A DNA stretch of 39,201 bases. Origin: Paludibacteraceae bacterium (GTDB lineage Bacteria > Bacteroidota > Bacteroidia > Bacteroidales > Paludibacteraceae). A model generated the notes under the pieces. That model saw only the letters and a program-made list of their open reading frames with translations. It had not been told where the DNA came from and did not search any database. How positions within the stretch are numbered: the first letter of the stretch is position 1; each line of letters begins with the position of its first letter. The stretch covers positions 1 to 39,201 of the forward strand of contig CAJOCN010000012.1 of NCBI GenBank assembly GCA_905233255.1. Reading direction: 5' to 3'. This document shows positions 33,584 to 39,201 of the stretch, one piece after another. A program made the position numbers and the translations under genes.

Positions 33584-34488
33584 AATTATCAAGTATTAAT
33601 TATCAAATCTCAATTGCACTCTGTTTACTCCTCTTCTCTTGTGCTCCGGAATCAGATTTGTCACGTTCCGAACAGATACGTGCTGACCTCCTTAATCCGC
33701 AATCTAAACGCGTATTGGTAGCCTCGCATCGTGCTGACTGGAGAGGATGGCCCGAGAACTCATTGCCGGCTATTGAGTCCGCAATTAACATGGGGGTGGA
33801 TATTGTGGAACTTGACCTGCAATGTACCGCCGATAGCCAGCTTATCATTATGCACGACTCCAAGATTGACCGTACCACTACAGGCAAAGGGCGTGTGGGA
33901 GAACTGACGCTGGATTCAATCCGCACTTTCCATCTCAAAAACGGAGTCAATATAAAGACGCGCCATGAGATACCTACGCTCCGTGAGGCGTTGCTCCTCT
34001 GTAAAGACAGGGTGCTTATCAACCTGGATAAGGCAGACCGGTATTTCGATCTGGTGATGCCTCTGCTTGAAGAGACCGGTACTACCCGTCAGATTATCAT
34101 GAAGGGACGCAAGTCCGCCGATGAGGTTCGTAACCTCTATGGACAATACCTCGACGAGGTAATTTATATGCCTATTGTCGAGATGAATGACTCTGCATCC
34201 TTGAGTGCTTTCCAAGCACATTTGCTGACCAATCCTTGCGCATTCGAACTATGCTGGAGAGATGATAACGCTTACGTACGGCAGGCCTCTTCTCTTGCCG
34301 AAGGAAAAGCCTTGTTATGGGTCAACTGCCTGTGGGATACGCTCTGTGGAGGACATGAAGACGATGAGGCGATGCGCAATCCCGATGCACACTACGGATA
34401 CCTCATTGACTCACTCGGCTTTCGTATCATCCAAACCGATCGGCCTCAATATCTGATTAATTACCTCCAATCGAAACACCTGCGATGA
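33580..34488 (+). CDS. Glycerophosphodiester phosphodiesterase (GDPD) lipoprotein
   Basis: 302 residues with a short lipoprotein signal (ISIALCLLLFSC). GDPD motifs: His50-Arg (SHRADWRGWPENS), Glu77 and Asp79 (VELDLQ), His92-Asp93 (IMHDSKIDRTTTGKG), and the C-terminal WVNCLWDTL and IQTDRPQYLINYL. The first motif is HRA rather than the common HRG but the catalytic His and Arg are there. The family hydrolyses glycerophosphodiesters to glycerol-3-phosphate and an alcohol; secreted members can act on teichoic acid or deacylated phospholipids. It overlaps both neighbours by 4 bases. The G3P it makes would fit the antiporter encoded next. A heptanucleotide repeat covers its first codons. Confidence 0.92.
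   Translation: MKLSSINYQISIALCLLLFSCAPESDLSRSEQIRADLLNPQSKRVLVASHRADWRGWPENSLPAIESAINMGVDIVELDLQCTADSQLIIMHDSKIDRTTTGKGRVGELTLDSIRTFHLKNGVNIKTRHEIPTLREALLLCKDRVLINLDKADRYFDLVMPLLEETGTTRQIIMKGRKSADEVRNLYGQYLDEVIYMPIVEMNDSASLSAFQAHLLTNPCAFELCWRDDNAYVRQASSLAEGKALLWVNCLWDTLCGGHEDDEAMRNPDAHYGYLIDSLGFRIIQTDRPQYLINYLQSKHLR
33584..33618 (+). repeat. Heptanucleotide-period repeat at the start of the GDPD gene
   Basis: Units AATTATC, AAGTATT, AATTATC, AAATCTC, AATTGCA: degenerate but in register. It forms the N-region of the lipoprotein signal. Confidence 0.5.
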
Positions 34489-35870
34489 GTTTCTTTTCCA
34501 AATCACCGGCAGCTCCCCTTCGTGCTGAATCGGAGCAGCAACGTAACAGGCGCTTCAAGAGAATGCAATGGGCGTCGTTCATAGCCATCACTTTGGGCTA
34601 TAGTATGTACTATGTATGCCGCACTTCCCTTAATGTAGTAAAGAAACCCATTTTGGATGCTGGTATCTTGGACGCTAAGCAACTCGGTGTCATATCGTCT
34701 GCATTGCTTTTTACCTATGCAATCGGTAAGTTCGTTAACGGCTTTTTGGCGGACCATTCCAATATACGGCGGTTCATGGCGACAGGTCTGCTTATATCCA
34801 CAGTGGCAAACATTGTCGTCGGTCTGCTCGGAATGATCTCCGTGAGGACTATGGCTATCTCCCAAGGCTTGTTCTATGCCGTCTTTGCTATCTTATGGGC
34901 GGTCAATGGATGGACACAATCGATGGGAGCTCCTCCATGCGTGGTGGCGCTCTCCCGATGGTATCCACTCTCGAATAGAGGTACGTTCTACGGATTCTGG
35001 TCGCTTTCACATAATCTCGGAGAGTTCTTCTCGTTCCTGCTCGTTGGCGGACTCGTCTCTCTCCTTGGGTGGCAATATGGATTTATCGGTGCGGCTATTG
35101 CCGGTGTCATCGGCTTTATCCTCATATTGCTGCTTTTGCATGACTCCCCGGAAGCGGAAGGGATGCCCGCGGTTGCCGTGATGGCGGGAGAAGAGCAACC
35201 GGTACAGGACAAGCCGCACTCTATCAGCTTCACGCAAAAAGAAGTGCTCAAAAACCCTTATGTCTGGGTGCTTGCTTTTGCCTCTGCTTTTATGTATGTC
35301 TCACGCTATGCCGTTAACGGTTGGGGAGTCCTCTTCCTGCAAGAGACAAAAGGATTCTCGCTGTCTACCGCTACGCAGATTATTTCTATCAATGCTCTAC
35401 TCGGGATTATCGGTACCGTGTTCTCTGGATGGCTTTCAGATGTGGCTTTCAAGGGCAACCGCTATATCCCTGCTGTCTCTGCCGGCTTACTGGAGGTGCT
35501 TTCTCTTATCCTTTTTGCCTTCGGCGGAAATAGCCTATGGATTAACATACTGGCTATGGTTCTTTTTGGAATAGCTATTGGCGTGCTGATTTGTTTCCTC
35601 GGCGGACTCATGGCGGTGGATATAGTTCCGCGTGAAGCATCCGGAGCGGCACTCGGAGTCGTTGGTATAGCATCGTATGCCGCTGCCGGTATCCAGGATA
35701 TAGCATCCGGTCTCCTTATTGATAGCCATAAGACACTAGTGTCGGTAACCGATGGAGTAGAGCATTATACCTATGATTTTACTCCTGCACTTGCTTTTTG
35801 GATTGCTGCAGCTGGGTTATCCGTGCTGTTGGTGTGTGTCGTTTGGAAAAAAACTAAATCAGTATCATAA
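34485..35870 (+). CDS. MFS organophosphate:phosphate antiporter (GlpT/UhpT/UhpC-like)
   Basis: 461 residues with 12 predicted membrane helices. Both arginines that bind the phosphate group in GlpT are present at matching places: Arg46 in helix 1 (YYVCRTSLN) and Arg274 in helix 7 (FMYVSRYAVNGW). The OPA signature WAVNGWTQSMGAPPC and RWYPLSNRGTFYGFW is clear. It should exchange a phosphorylated small molecule, glycerol-3-phosphate or a hexose phosphate, for inorganic phosphate across the inner membrane. Its place after a G3P-releasing GDPD favours G3P. Start overlaps the GDPD stop (ATGA) and the stop overlaps the kinase start (TAATG). Confidence 0.93.
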   Translation: MSFFSKSPAAPLRAESEQQRNRRFKRMQWASFIAITLGYSMYYVCRTSLNVVKKPILDAGILDAKQLGVISSALLFTYAIGKFVNGFLADHSNIRRFMATGLLISTVANIVVGLLGMISVRTMAISQGLFYAVFAILWAVNGWTQSMGAPPCVVALSRWYPLSNRGTFYGFWSLSHNLGEFFSFLLVGGLVSLLGWQYGFIGAAIAGVIGFILILLLLHDSPEAEGMPAVAVMAGEEQPVQDKPHSISFTQKEVLKNPYVWVLAFASAFMYVSRYAVNGWGVLFLQETKGFSLSTATQIISINALLGIIGTVFSGWLSDVAFKGNRYIPAVSAGLLEVLSLILFAFGGNSLWINILAMVLFGIAIGVLICFLGGLMAVDIVPREASGAALGVVGIASYAAAGIQDIASGLLIDSHKTLVSVTDGVEHYTYDFTPALAFWIAAAGLSVLLVCVVWKKTKSVS

Positions 35871-36826
35871 TGGAGAAGTATGTTTTAGGTATCGATGTAG
35901 GAGGTACCGGCACCAAGTTCGGCTTGGTGAATAAAGACGGAAAAGTGCTCCGTAGTAATTCCATCCCGACCCGGCAGTATCCGGAAATTAATGAGTTCTG
36001 CGATGAGTTGTGCGAGCGTATGCGCCGCTTGGTAAAAGACGAGGGTATTGAGATGGGGAATGTAGCAGGCATCGGGTGTGGCGCGCCGGATGCTAATTTC
36101 TACTCCGGTTGCATAGAGTATGCTACCAACCTGCCGTGGAAAGGCGTGGTACCGTTCGCCAAACTCATCTCCGAGCGGATGGGTATCAAGTGCACCATCA
36201 CCAATGACGCCAACGCAGCGGCACAGGGTGAGATGATCTACGGCTCGGCGAGAGGAATGAAGAACTTCATCGTCATCACGCTGGGCACCGGCGTAGGTTC
36301 GGGTATCGTCATCGACGGCAAACTGCTGTACGGTCATGACGGTTTCGCCGGCGAGTTGGGTCACTGCAAGATCGACCACTCCGGCAACGGCCGTCTCTGC
36401 GGTTGCGGCCAGAAAGGCTGTATCGAGGCGTACGCTTCCGCTACCGGCGTTGCGCGTACGGCAAAGGAGATCGTCACCTCGACCACCCAGCCGACGCTCC
36501 TGCGTAACGTGGCAGACATAGATCATATCACCTCCAAGGATGTATTCGACGCTGCCGAGAAAGGCGATCTCGTAGCCAAGGAGATATTCGACTACACCGG
36601 CCATCTGCTCGGTCAGAAACTGGCGGACTACGTACATTTCTCCTCTCCCGAGGCGATTATCCTCTTCGGCGGTCTGACCAAGGCCGGTCATTGGATTATG
36701 GATCCTATCCGCGAGGCGATGGAGGCGAACCTCATGCCTATCTGGAAAGGGAAAATCCCTGTTTCGGTCTCGAACCTCAAGGATAGTGACGCCGCTATCC
36801 TTGGTGCAGCTTCTCTTATCTCATAA
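35870..36826 (+). CDS. ROK-family sugar kinase (glucokinase-like)
   Basis: 318 residues. ATP-binding GIDVGGTGTKFGLV at residue 5, catalytic Asp113 (TNDANAAAQGE), phosphate loop ITLGTGVGSGIV, sugar and zinc motif GELGHCKI followed by CGCGQKGCIEAYAS. These are the marks of ROK glucokinases. It would phosphorylate glucose released by the GH65 enzyme. The start shares one base with the antiporter stop. From about base 36060 on the gene is visibly more GC-rich and uses other codons than its first 190 bases and the upstream operon, so its two parts may have different histories. Confidence 0.93.
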   Translation: MEKYVLGIDVGGTGTKFGLVNKDGKVLRSNSIPTRQYPEINEFCDELCERMRRLVKDEGIEMGNVAGIGCGAPDANFYSGCIEYATNLPWKGVVPFAKLISERMGIKCTITNDANAAAQGEMIYGSARGMKNFIVITLGTGVGSGIVIDGKLLYGHDGFAGELGHCKIDHSGNGRLCGCGQKGCIEAYASATGVARTAKEIVTSTTQPTLLRNVADIDHITSKDVFDAAEKGDLVAKEIFDYTGHLLGQKLADYVHFSSPEAIILFGGLTKAGHWIMDPIREAMEANLMPIWKGKIPVSVSNLKDSDAAILGAASLIS

Positions 36827-36830
36827 GTAA

Positions 36831-36920
36831 TTTTACACTGAAAAAATCGCGGCATGCTTCGTATGGCGCCTTGTGCCGGAGATCAACGGGAAGACTCTGG
36901 AAGAAATAACTACCATGTGA
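36831..36920 (+). pseudogene. Remnant: last 29 codons of a sugar-porter MFS transporter
   Basis: One frame after the kinase reads FYTEKIAACFVWRLVPEING, then KTLEEITTM and a stop. PExxGKTLEEI after a membrane helix is the C-terminal signature of XylE/GLUT-type sugar porters. An in-frame TAA at 36828 and the absence of the other 400 or so residues show that the gene is gone except for this end. It suggests that a sugar-porter gene once lay next to the kinase and was lost by a deletion whose joint is close to 36830-36845. Confidence 0.7.
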
Positions 36921-36946
36921 CGAACTCTAACATATATCTTTATTCG

Positions 36947-36975
36947 GTGCGACTCGAAAGGGTCGCACTTTTTTT
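36947..36975 (+). terminator. Strong intrinsic terminator ending the long operon
   Basis: A 9-bp stem (GTGCGACTC with GGGTCGCAC, one G-U) and a GAAA tetraloop are followed by seven T. This is the first clear terminator after the sigma-factor region, more than 24 kb upstream. Confidence 0.93.
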
Positions 36976-37032
36976 ATGCCCTTTCCCCGTCCTCCGCCAT
37001 AGTCTTTTGGCGATAAAAACAATGTTCATTAT

Positions 37033-37049
37033 GCGGCATACAATGCCGC
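37033..37049. repeat. Perfect inverted repeat upstream of the DUF4248-like gene
   Basis: GCGGCAT ACA ATGCCGC, 33 bases before the ATG. Without a T-tract it is more likely an operator than a terminator; it could be the self-binding site of the adjacent DNA-binding protein. Confidence 0.55.
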
Positions 37050-37081
37050 TTGTTATAAATGATTAAACAGCAAATGACTTT

Positions 37082-37279
37082 ATGACAAAATACAAAGCTA
37101 TGTCCTATTCGGAGTTGGCAGAGCATGCCGGTGTAAACCGCCGGACGCTTTATCGTTGGCTTCAAGTGCCCGGACATCAACGCAAACTGCATGCCTTGGG
37201 CGTTACACCTAAGGCCAAGGCGCTGCCACCGGCTGCCGTCAAATACATCTGTAAAGCATTTGAGATTGATATAGAATGA
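37082..37279 (+). CDS. Small DUF4248-like helix-turn-helix DNA-binding protein
   Basis: 65 residues. MSYSELAEHAGVNRRTLYRW is a helix-turn-helix and the C-terminal LPPAAVKYICKAFEI completes the three- to four-helix fold seen in DUF4248 proteins of Bacteroidales, which sit beside small nucleoid proteins and amidase or lysis-type genes. Basic residues follow the recognition helix (HQRKLH). It is likely to bind DNA; the phased GGGAC array beginning 82 bases downstream is the obvious candidate target, as is the inverted repeat upstream. Family assignment is by pattern only. Confidence 0.75.
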   Translation: MTKYKAMSYSELAEHAGVNRRTLYRWLQVPGHQRKLHALGVTPKAKALPPAAVKYICKAFEIDIE

Positions 37280-37360
37280 TACCTATTTCAATATATATAC
37301 GCGCGCCACCATAATTAGGTGTTCCATATGACTTTTTTGTTCTCCGCCCTGTTTGTACAA

Positions 37361-37420
37361 TCGGGACGGAGTGGGACTTATTGTGTATAATTGGGACTTA
37401 GTGGGACACAGTGGGACACT
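37361..37420 (+). promoter_or_regulatory. Array of GGGAC half-sites phased exactly 10 bp apart
   Basis: GGGAC occurs at 37363, 37373, 37393, 37403 and 37413; the one missing register, 37383, holds a degenerate unit (TTGTGTATAA). Units are 10 bases of the form [GT]TGGGACtta or similar. The last unit lies 20 to 25 bases before the -7 element, exactly where a -33 box should be and where no TTTG is found. All sites face the same side of the helix. This is the layout of an activator or cooperative repressor array. Confidence 0.8.
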
Positions 37421-37437
37421 GCAATTCCCCCGCATCG

Positions 37438-37445
37438 TATCTTTG
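37438..37445 (+). promoter_or_regulatory. -7 promoter element for the 103-residue gene
   Basis: TATCTTTG matches TAnnTTTG. The transcription start would be near 37452, giving a leader of about 45 bases. A -33 TTTG is lacking and the GGGAC array stands in its place. Confidence 0.75.
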
Positions 37446-37495
37446 CACTCGATTTCAAAATACACCATTTATTAACATCAAACACCAACATTATT

Positions 37496-37807
37496 ATGAG
37501 TCAAGTAAAACCTATGGGACTTATCGAGTCCATGAGTGGCAAAATCTGTGGTCACTCCGACATGTATTTCTTCCGCAAGAACGGCAAAGTCTTCTCCGGC
37601 AAAATCTGTAATCCTTCCACCAAGGAACCCTCGGAAAACCAACTCGCCGCGCAAGCTAAGTTCAAGACCGCACGCACCAATGCCAAGGCTGCCCTTGCGG
37701 ACCCCGAGCAGAAAGCTACTCTGGAAGCAGCCTTCAAAGCGCAGAAGAAATACTACTCTTTATATGGTTACGTTTTTGCGCAAGAATATGCCAAACTCGG
37801 CGACTGA
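37496..37807 (+). CDS. 103-residue protein of unknown function heading the accessory cassette
   Basis: The ATG at 37496 lies about 50 bases after the -7 element; earlier in-frame starts would fall inside the promoter. The protein is basic and lacks a signal or membrane segment. The N-terminal half is beta-like with a repeated phrase (SGKICG and SGKICNP around FFRKNGKVF). The C-terminal half is helical and charged (SENQLAAQAKFKTARTNAKA and EAAFKAQKKYYSLYGYVFAQ). It has the look of a small nucleoid-associated or virion-type protein. The partial gene at 39031 starts in a similar way (G-I-x-x-V-S-G near the N-terminus) and may be a relative. It is followed after 4 bases by the holin-like gene. 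Confidence 0.75.
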   Translation: MSQVKPMGLIESMSGKICGHSDMYFFRKNGKVFSGKICNPSTKEPSENQLAAQAKFKTARTNAKAALADPEQKATLEAAFKAQKKYYSLYGYVFAQEYAKLGD

Positions 37808-37811
37808 TAGT

Positions 37812-37997
37812 ATGAAGCGCCTTCAACTCCTCGCGGCAATCGCAATGTGCATCTTCGGGTGCGCATTGCTCACCGCCGCTTTCGCTCTCCCTCCCGTCGG
37901 CATCATCGACTCCTCCGTCCTCGTTGCCTTCGGCGAAATCCTCACCTTCGTCGGCTCTCTCGTAGGGATCGACTACCGCTATCGCTACAAAGAATAG
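37812..37997 (+). CDS. Small two-helix membrane protein, holin-like
   Basis: 61 residues. Two hydrophobic segments (LQLLAAIAMCIFGCALLTAAFA and the weaker SSVLVAFGEILTFVGSLVGI) are joined by a short turn containing PPVGIID and end in a basic tail, YRYRYKE. Size and layout fit class II holins, and its place before a DUF5675 gene and a spanin-like gene supports that reading. A general membrane peptide is the alternative. Confidence 0.65.
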   Translation: MKRLQLLAAIAMCIFGCALLTAAFALPPVGIIDSSVLVAFGEILTFVGSLVGIDYRYRYKE

Positions 37998-38011
37998 CAA
38001 TGTCTATTTCA

Positions 38012-38028
38012 GGCGAATAGGATTCGCC
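38012..38028. repeat. Perfect inverted repeat between holin-like and DUF5675 genes
   Basis: GGCGAAT AGG ATTCGCC, 14 bases after the stop of the holin-like gene. T-runs come only 18 bases later, so it may be an operator or RNA-processing hairpin rather than a terminator. Confidence 0.55.
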
Positions 38029-38079
38029 ACTCTAAGGACTAGAATGTTTTTTATGTTTTTTTCTAAAATAATCAACACC

Positions 38080-38550
38080 ATGTTACTATCTTTAATCCGC
38101 ACCAACGCCACGCCCTCCGAAACAACGGGCATTCTTCTTATCGGTGGCAAGCCCTTTTGTGGCACCCTTGAACCACCCACAGTCCCTAACGCTGCCCATC
38201 CCAAGGGAGCTATCCCTCTCGGGTGGTACAAACTGACGCTGACTAAATCCCCGCATTTCGGTCGCGTGCTCCCGCTAGTGAACTATGTACCGGGCTTCGA
38301 GGGCATCCGTATCCATGCCGGCAATACGGTCAAAGACACCGCCGGTTGCATCCTTGTCGGGCAACTCTCCGGCACAATGCTCCTCCACTCACGGACGTTC
38401 GAACAGGACCTGATTGCCAAACTTCAAAAACACCCGGAAGATGAACACTACATTGAGATCACTACTCCTGATCGTTTCTATACCGAGCATTGCAGCAGCA
38501 CTCATGCTCTTGCCTGCCTGTTCGGTGGCGCACAGCTTGACCTCGACTGA
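38080..38550 (+). CDS. DUF5675-family protein (putative peptidoglycan-active lysis factor)
   Basis: 156 residues from ATG 38080, where the domain begins (MLLSLIRTNATPSETTGILL); an ATG at 38044 would only add a hydrophobic dozen. Family marks: FCGTLEPP, KGAIPLGWYKLTLT, FEGIRIHAGNTVKDTAGCIL. The His-x-Gly followed by a Gly-Cys about 11 residues on recalls L,D-transpeptidase active sites (HxG and SxGC), so action on peptidoglycan is plausible but unproven. DUF5675 proteins are common in phage lysis regions. The last 36 codons overlap the next gene in another frame, and the tail after IEITTPD may be coded only because of that overlap. Confidence 0.8.
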   Translation: MLLSLIRTNATPSETTGILLIGGKPFCGTLEPPTVPNAAHPKGAIPLGWYKLTLTKSPHFGRVLPLVNYVPGFEGIRIHAGNTVKDTAGCILVGQLSGTMLLHSRTFEQDLIAKLQKHPEDEHYIEITTPDRFYTEHCSSTHALACLFGGAQLDLD

Positions 38551-38956
38551 CAACCGTCAGCAACTCTCCACCCATTTCCGCCGCGACAGCATCTATCTCC
38601 ATGATAGTGTGTCGGTGACCTTCCATCCCGTATTATCCCCCTCTCCTTGTGTGGGTGAAGAGCCTTGCTCGATCGGACGTCCGGGGAACGTCCGTAGAAC
38701 AATTCGGGGTGGGGTTTTCGATACGCTCTGCATTGAGCGTTGGCACACGCGTTGGCGCGATCGCAATATCCTTCAAACGGATACCGTAATACGGATAGAA
38801 ACCCGTACGGAAACGATCCCAGTCCGATATGTGCCGTCGTTCTACAAGTATTGTGCAGCCTTTTCCATACTCTTTGTACTGTACTTGCTTGTCCGTCTGG
38901 TACTATTCATAGTAAAACATCGTGCACTTTTCACGCATCATTGCGCGAACCATTAA
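38441..38956 (+). CDS. Spanin-like lipoprotein with C-terminal membrane helix
   Basis: 171 residues from ATG 38441, 110 bases inside the DUF5675 gene in a different frame. The signal ends LMLLPACS, a lipobox. An extended polar region (RDSIYLHDSVSV, DTLCIERWHTRWRDRN, DTVIRIETRTETIP) is followed by a membrane helix near the C-terminus (YCAAFSILFVLYLLVRLVLFIV). A protein anchored by lipid at one end and by a helix at the other has the topology of a unimolecular spanin, which joins the two membranes in the last step of phage lysis. Overlap with the preceding lysis gene is also typical of such modules. Homology is not proven. Confidence 0.65.
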   Translation: MNTTLRSLLLIVSIPSIAAALMLLPACSVAHSLTSTDNRQQLSTHFRRDSIYLHDSVSVTFHPVLSPSPCVGEEPCSIGRPGNVRRTIRGGVFDTLCIERWHTRWRDRNILQTDTVIRIETRTETIPVRYVPSFYKYCAAFSILFVLYLLVRLVLFIVKHRALFTHHCANH

Positions 38957-39030
38957 TTATTAACTTTTTTTCCCTCTCAATCGGCATAGAGGGTCACGAG
39001 AACGATCATCTTTCTCATTGCCGAACGCGA

Positions 39031-39201
39031 ATGGCAAAAGTAGTTTATTCAGCCGGTATTGACCACGTGTCCGGCGCATTGTCCAAACCTTCCAAGAGCG
39101 GTCAGCACTCCTGCGAGAAGATGCTTCTGGCTACCCACCGCGTAGCGGCTACCGAGAGCAAAGACTGCAACCGCATCTACCTGCGCGAGGCACCCGCACG
39201 C
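39031..39201 (+). CDS. Small basic protein of unknown function, cut by the window end
   Basis: 57 residues are visible (MAKVVYSAGIDHVSGALSKP to YLREAPAR) with the stop outside the window. Basic, no signal. The start G-I-D-H-V-S-G-A-L compares with G-L-I-E-S-M-S-G-K-I of the protein at 37496, so they could belong to one family at both ends of the cassette. I recall similar hypothetical proteins in Bacteroidales but cannot name a function. The 74 bases before it hold a CCCTCT/AGAGGG inverted repeat and no clear promoter. Confidence 0.6.
   Translation, partial: MAKVVYSAGIDHVSGALSKPSKSGQHSCEKMLLATHRVAATESKDCNRIYLREAPAR

Noticed and set aside
36854..37066. A 70-codon frame after the kinase
   Set aside because: It runs through the terminator, has no motif, and overlaps the sugar-porter remnant in a different frame.
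37361..37420. The GGGAC array as a CRISPR
   Set aside because: Units are only 10 bases with no spacers of CRISPR size, and no cas gene is present.
38971..38992. CCCTCT...AGAGGG hairpin as a terminator for either strand
   Set aside because: The T-run lies before the stem on the + strand, and on the minus strand the stem is followed by A rather than T.
1..39201. tRNA, rRNA, insertion sequence, integrase or restriction-modification genes
   Set aside because: None could be recognised on either strand.

Overview
The window looks like a chromosomal segment of a Bacteroidales bacterium, probably a gut or oral lineage near Paludibacteraceae or Prevotellaceae. The evidence is a SusC/SusD pair, an ECF sigma/FecR pair, promoters of the TTTG-N20-TAnnTTTG type, large secreted proteins with a shared C-terminal tag, and a DUF4248-like small DNA-binding protein. 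The exact genus cannot be fixed from the sequence alone. Every supported gene is on the + strand.

Region 1 (1-11.4 kb) holds giant surface proteins: the 3' end of one, a terminator, a well-formed promoter, an intact 3218-residue paralogue with two LamG folds, and a lipoprotein gene overlapping its end. A roughly 90-residue module is shared by all three. Region 2 (11.4-12.3 kb) is non-coding: two terminators, short tandem repeats, a GC-rich block that may be a decayed gene, and a promoter-driven structured RNA or leader that can fold in two mutually exclusive ways.

Region 3 (12.35-36.8 kb) is one very long co-oriented locus of the polysaccharide-utilisation type. An ECF sigma factor and its FecR anti-sigma each have a near-identical ECF-type promoter. 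They are followed by two right-handed beta-helix surface proteins, a small protein with a PIGDG-plus-membrane C-terminus, a lipoprotein, SusC with an STN domain, SusD, another beta-helix protein, a HAD phosphatase, a secreted EEP-nuclease-fold/beta-helix fusion, a GH65 glucosidase, a Gfo/Idh/MocA oxidoreductase, a glycerophosphodiester phosphodiesterase, an organophosphate antiporter with both phosphate-binding arginines, and a ROK sugar kinase. From the EEP gene to the kinase each start codon overlaps the preceding stop codon. Alpha-glucosidase, glycerophosphodiesterase, organophosphate transporter and glucokinase together suggest that the target is a glucosylated glycerophosphate polymer or lipid, such as lipoteichoic acid. 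That is an inference, not shown by sequence.

Region 4 (36.8-39.2 kb) begins with the last 29 codons of a lost sugar transporter and a strong terminator. A compact accessory cassette follows: a DUF4248-like DNA-binding protein, an array of GGGAC half-sites phased exactly 10 bp apart where a -33 element would be expected, a 103-residue protein of unknown function, a two-helix holin-like protein, a DUF5675 protein, an overlapping spanin-like lipoprotein, and the start of another small protein cut by the window end. It resembles a phage lysis module retained on a chromosome and is the best candidate here for an undescribed system.

A second theme is short degenerate tandem repeats of period 7 (once 8) at signal peptides, linkers and one intergenic stretch in at least eight places. 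Their unit sequence changes from site to site but the period is kept.
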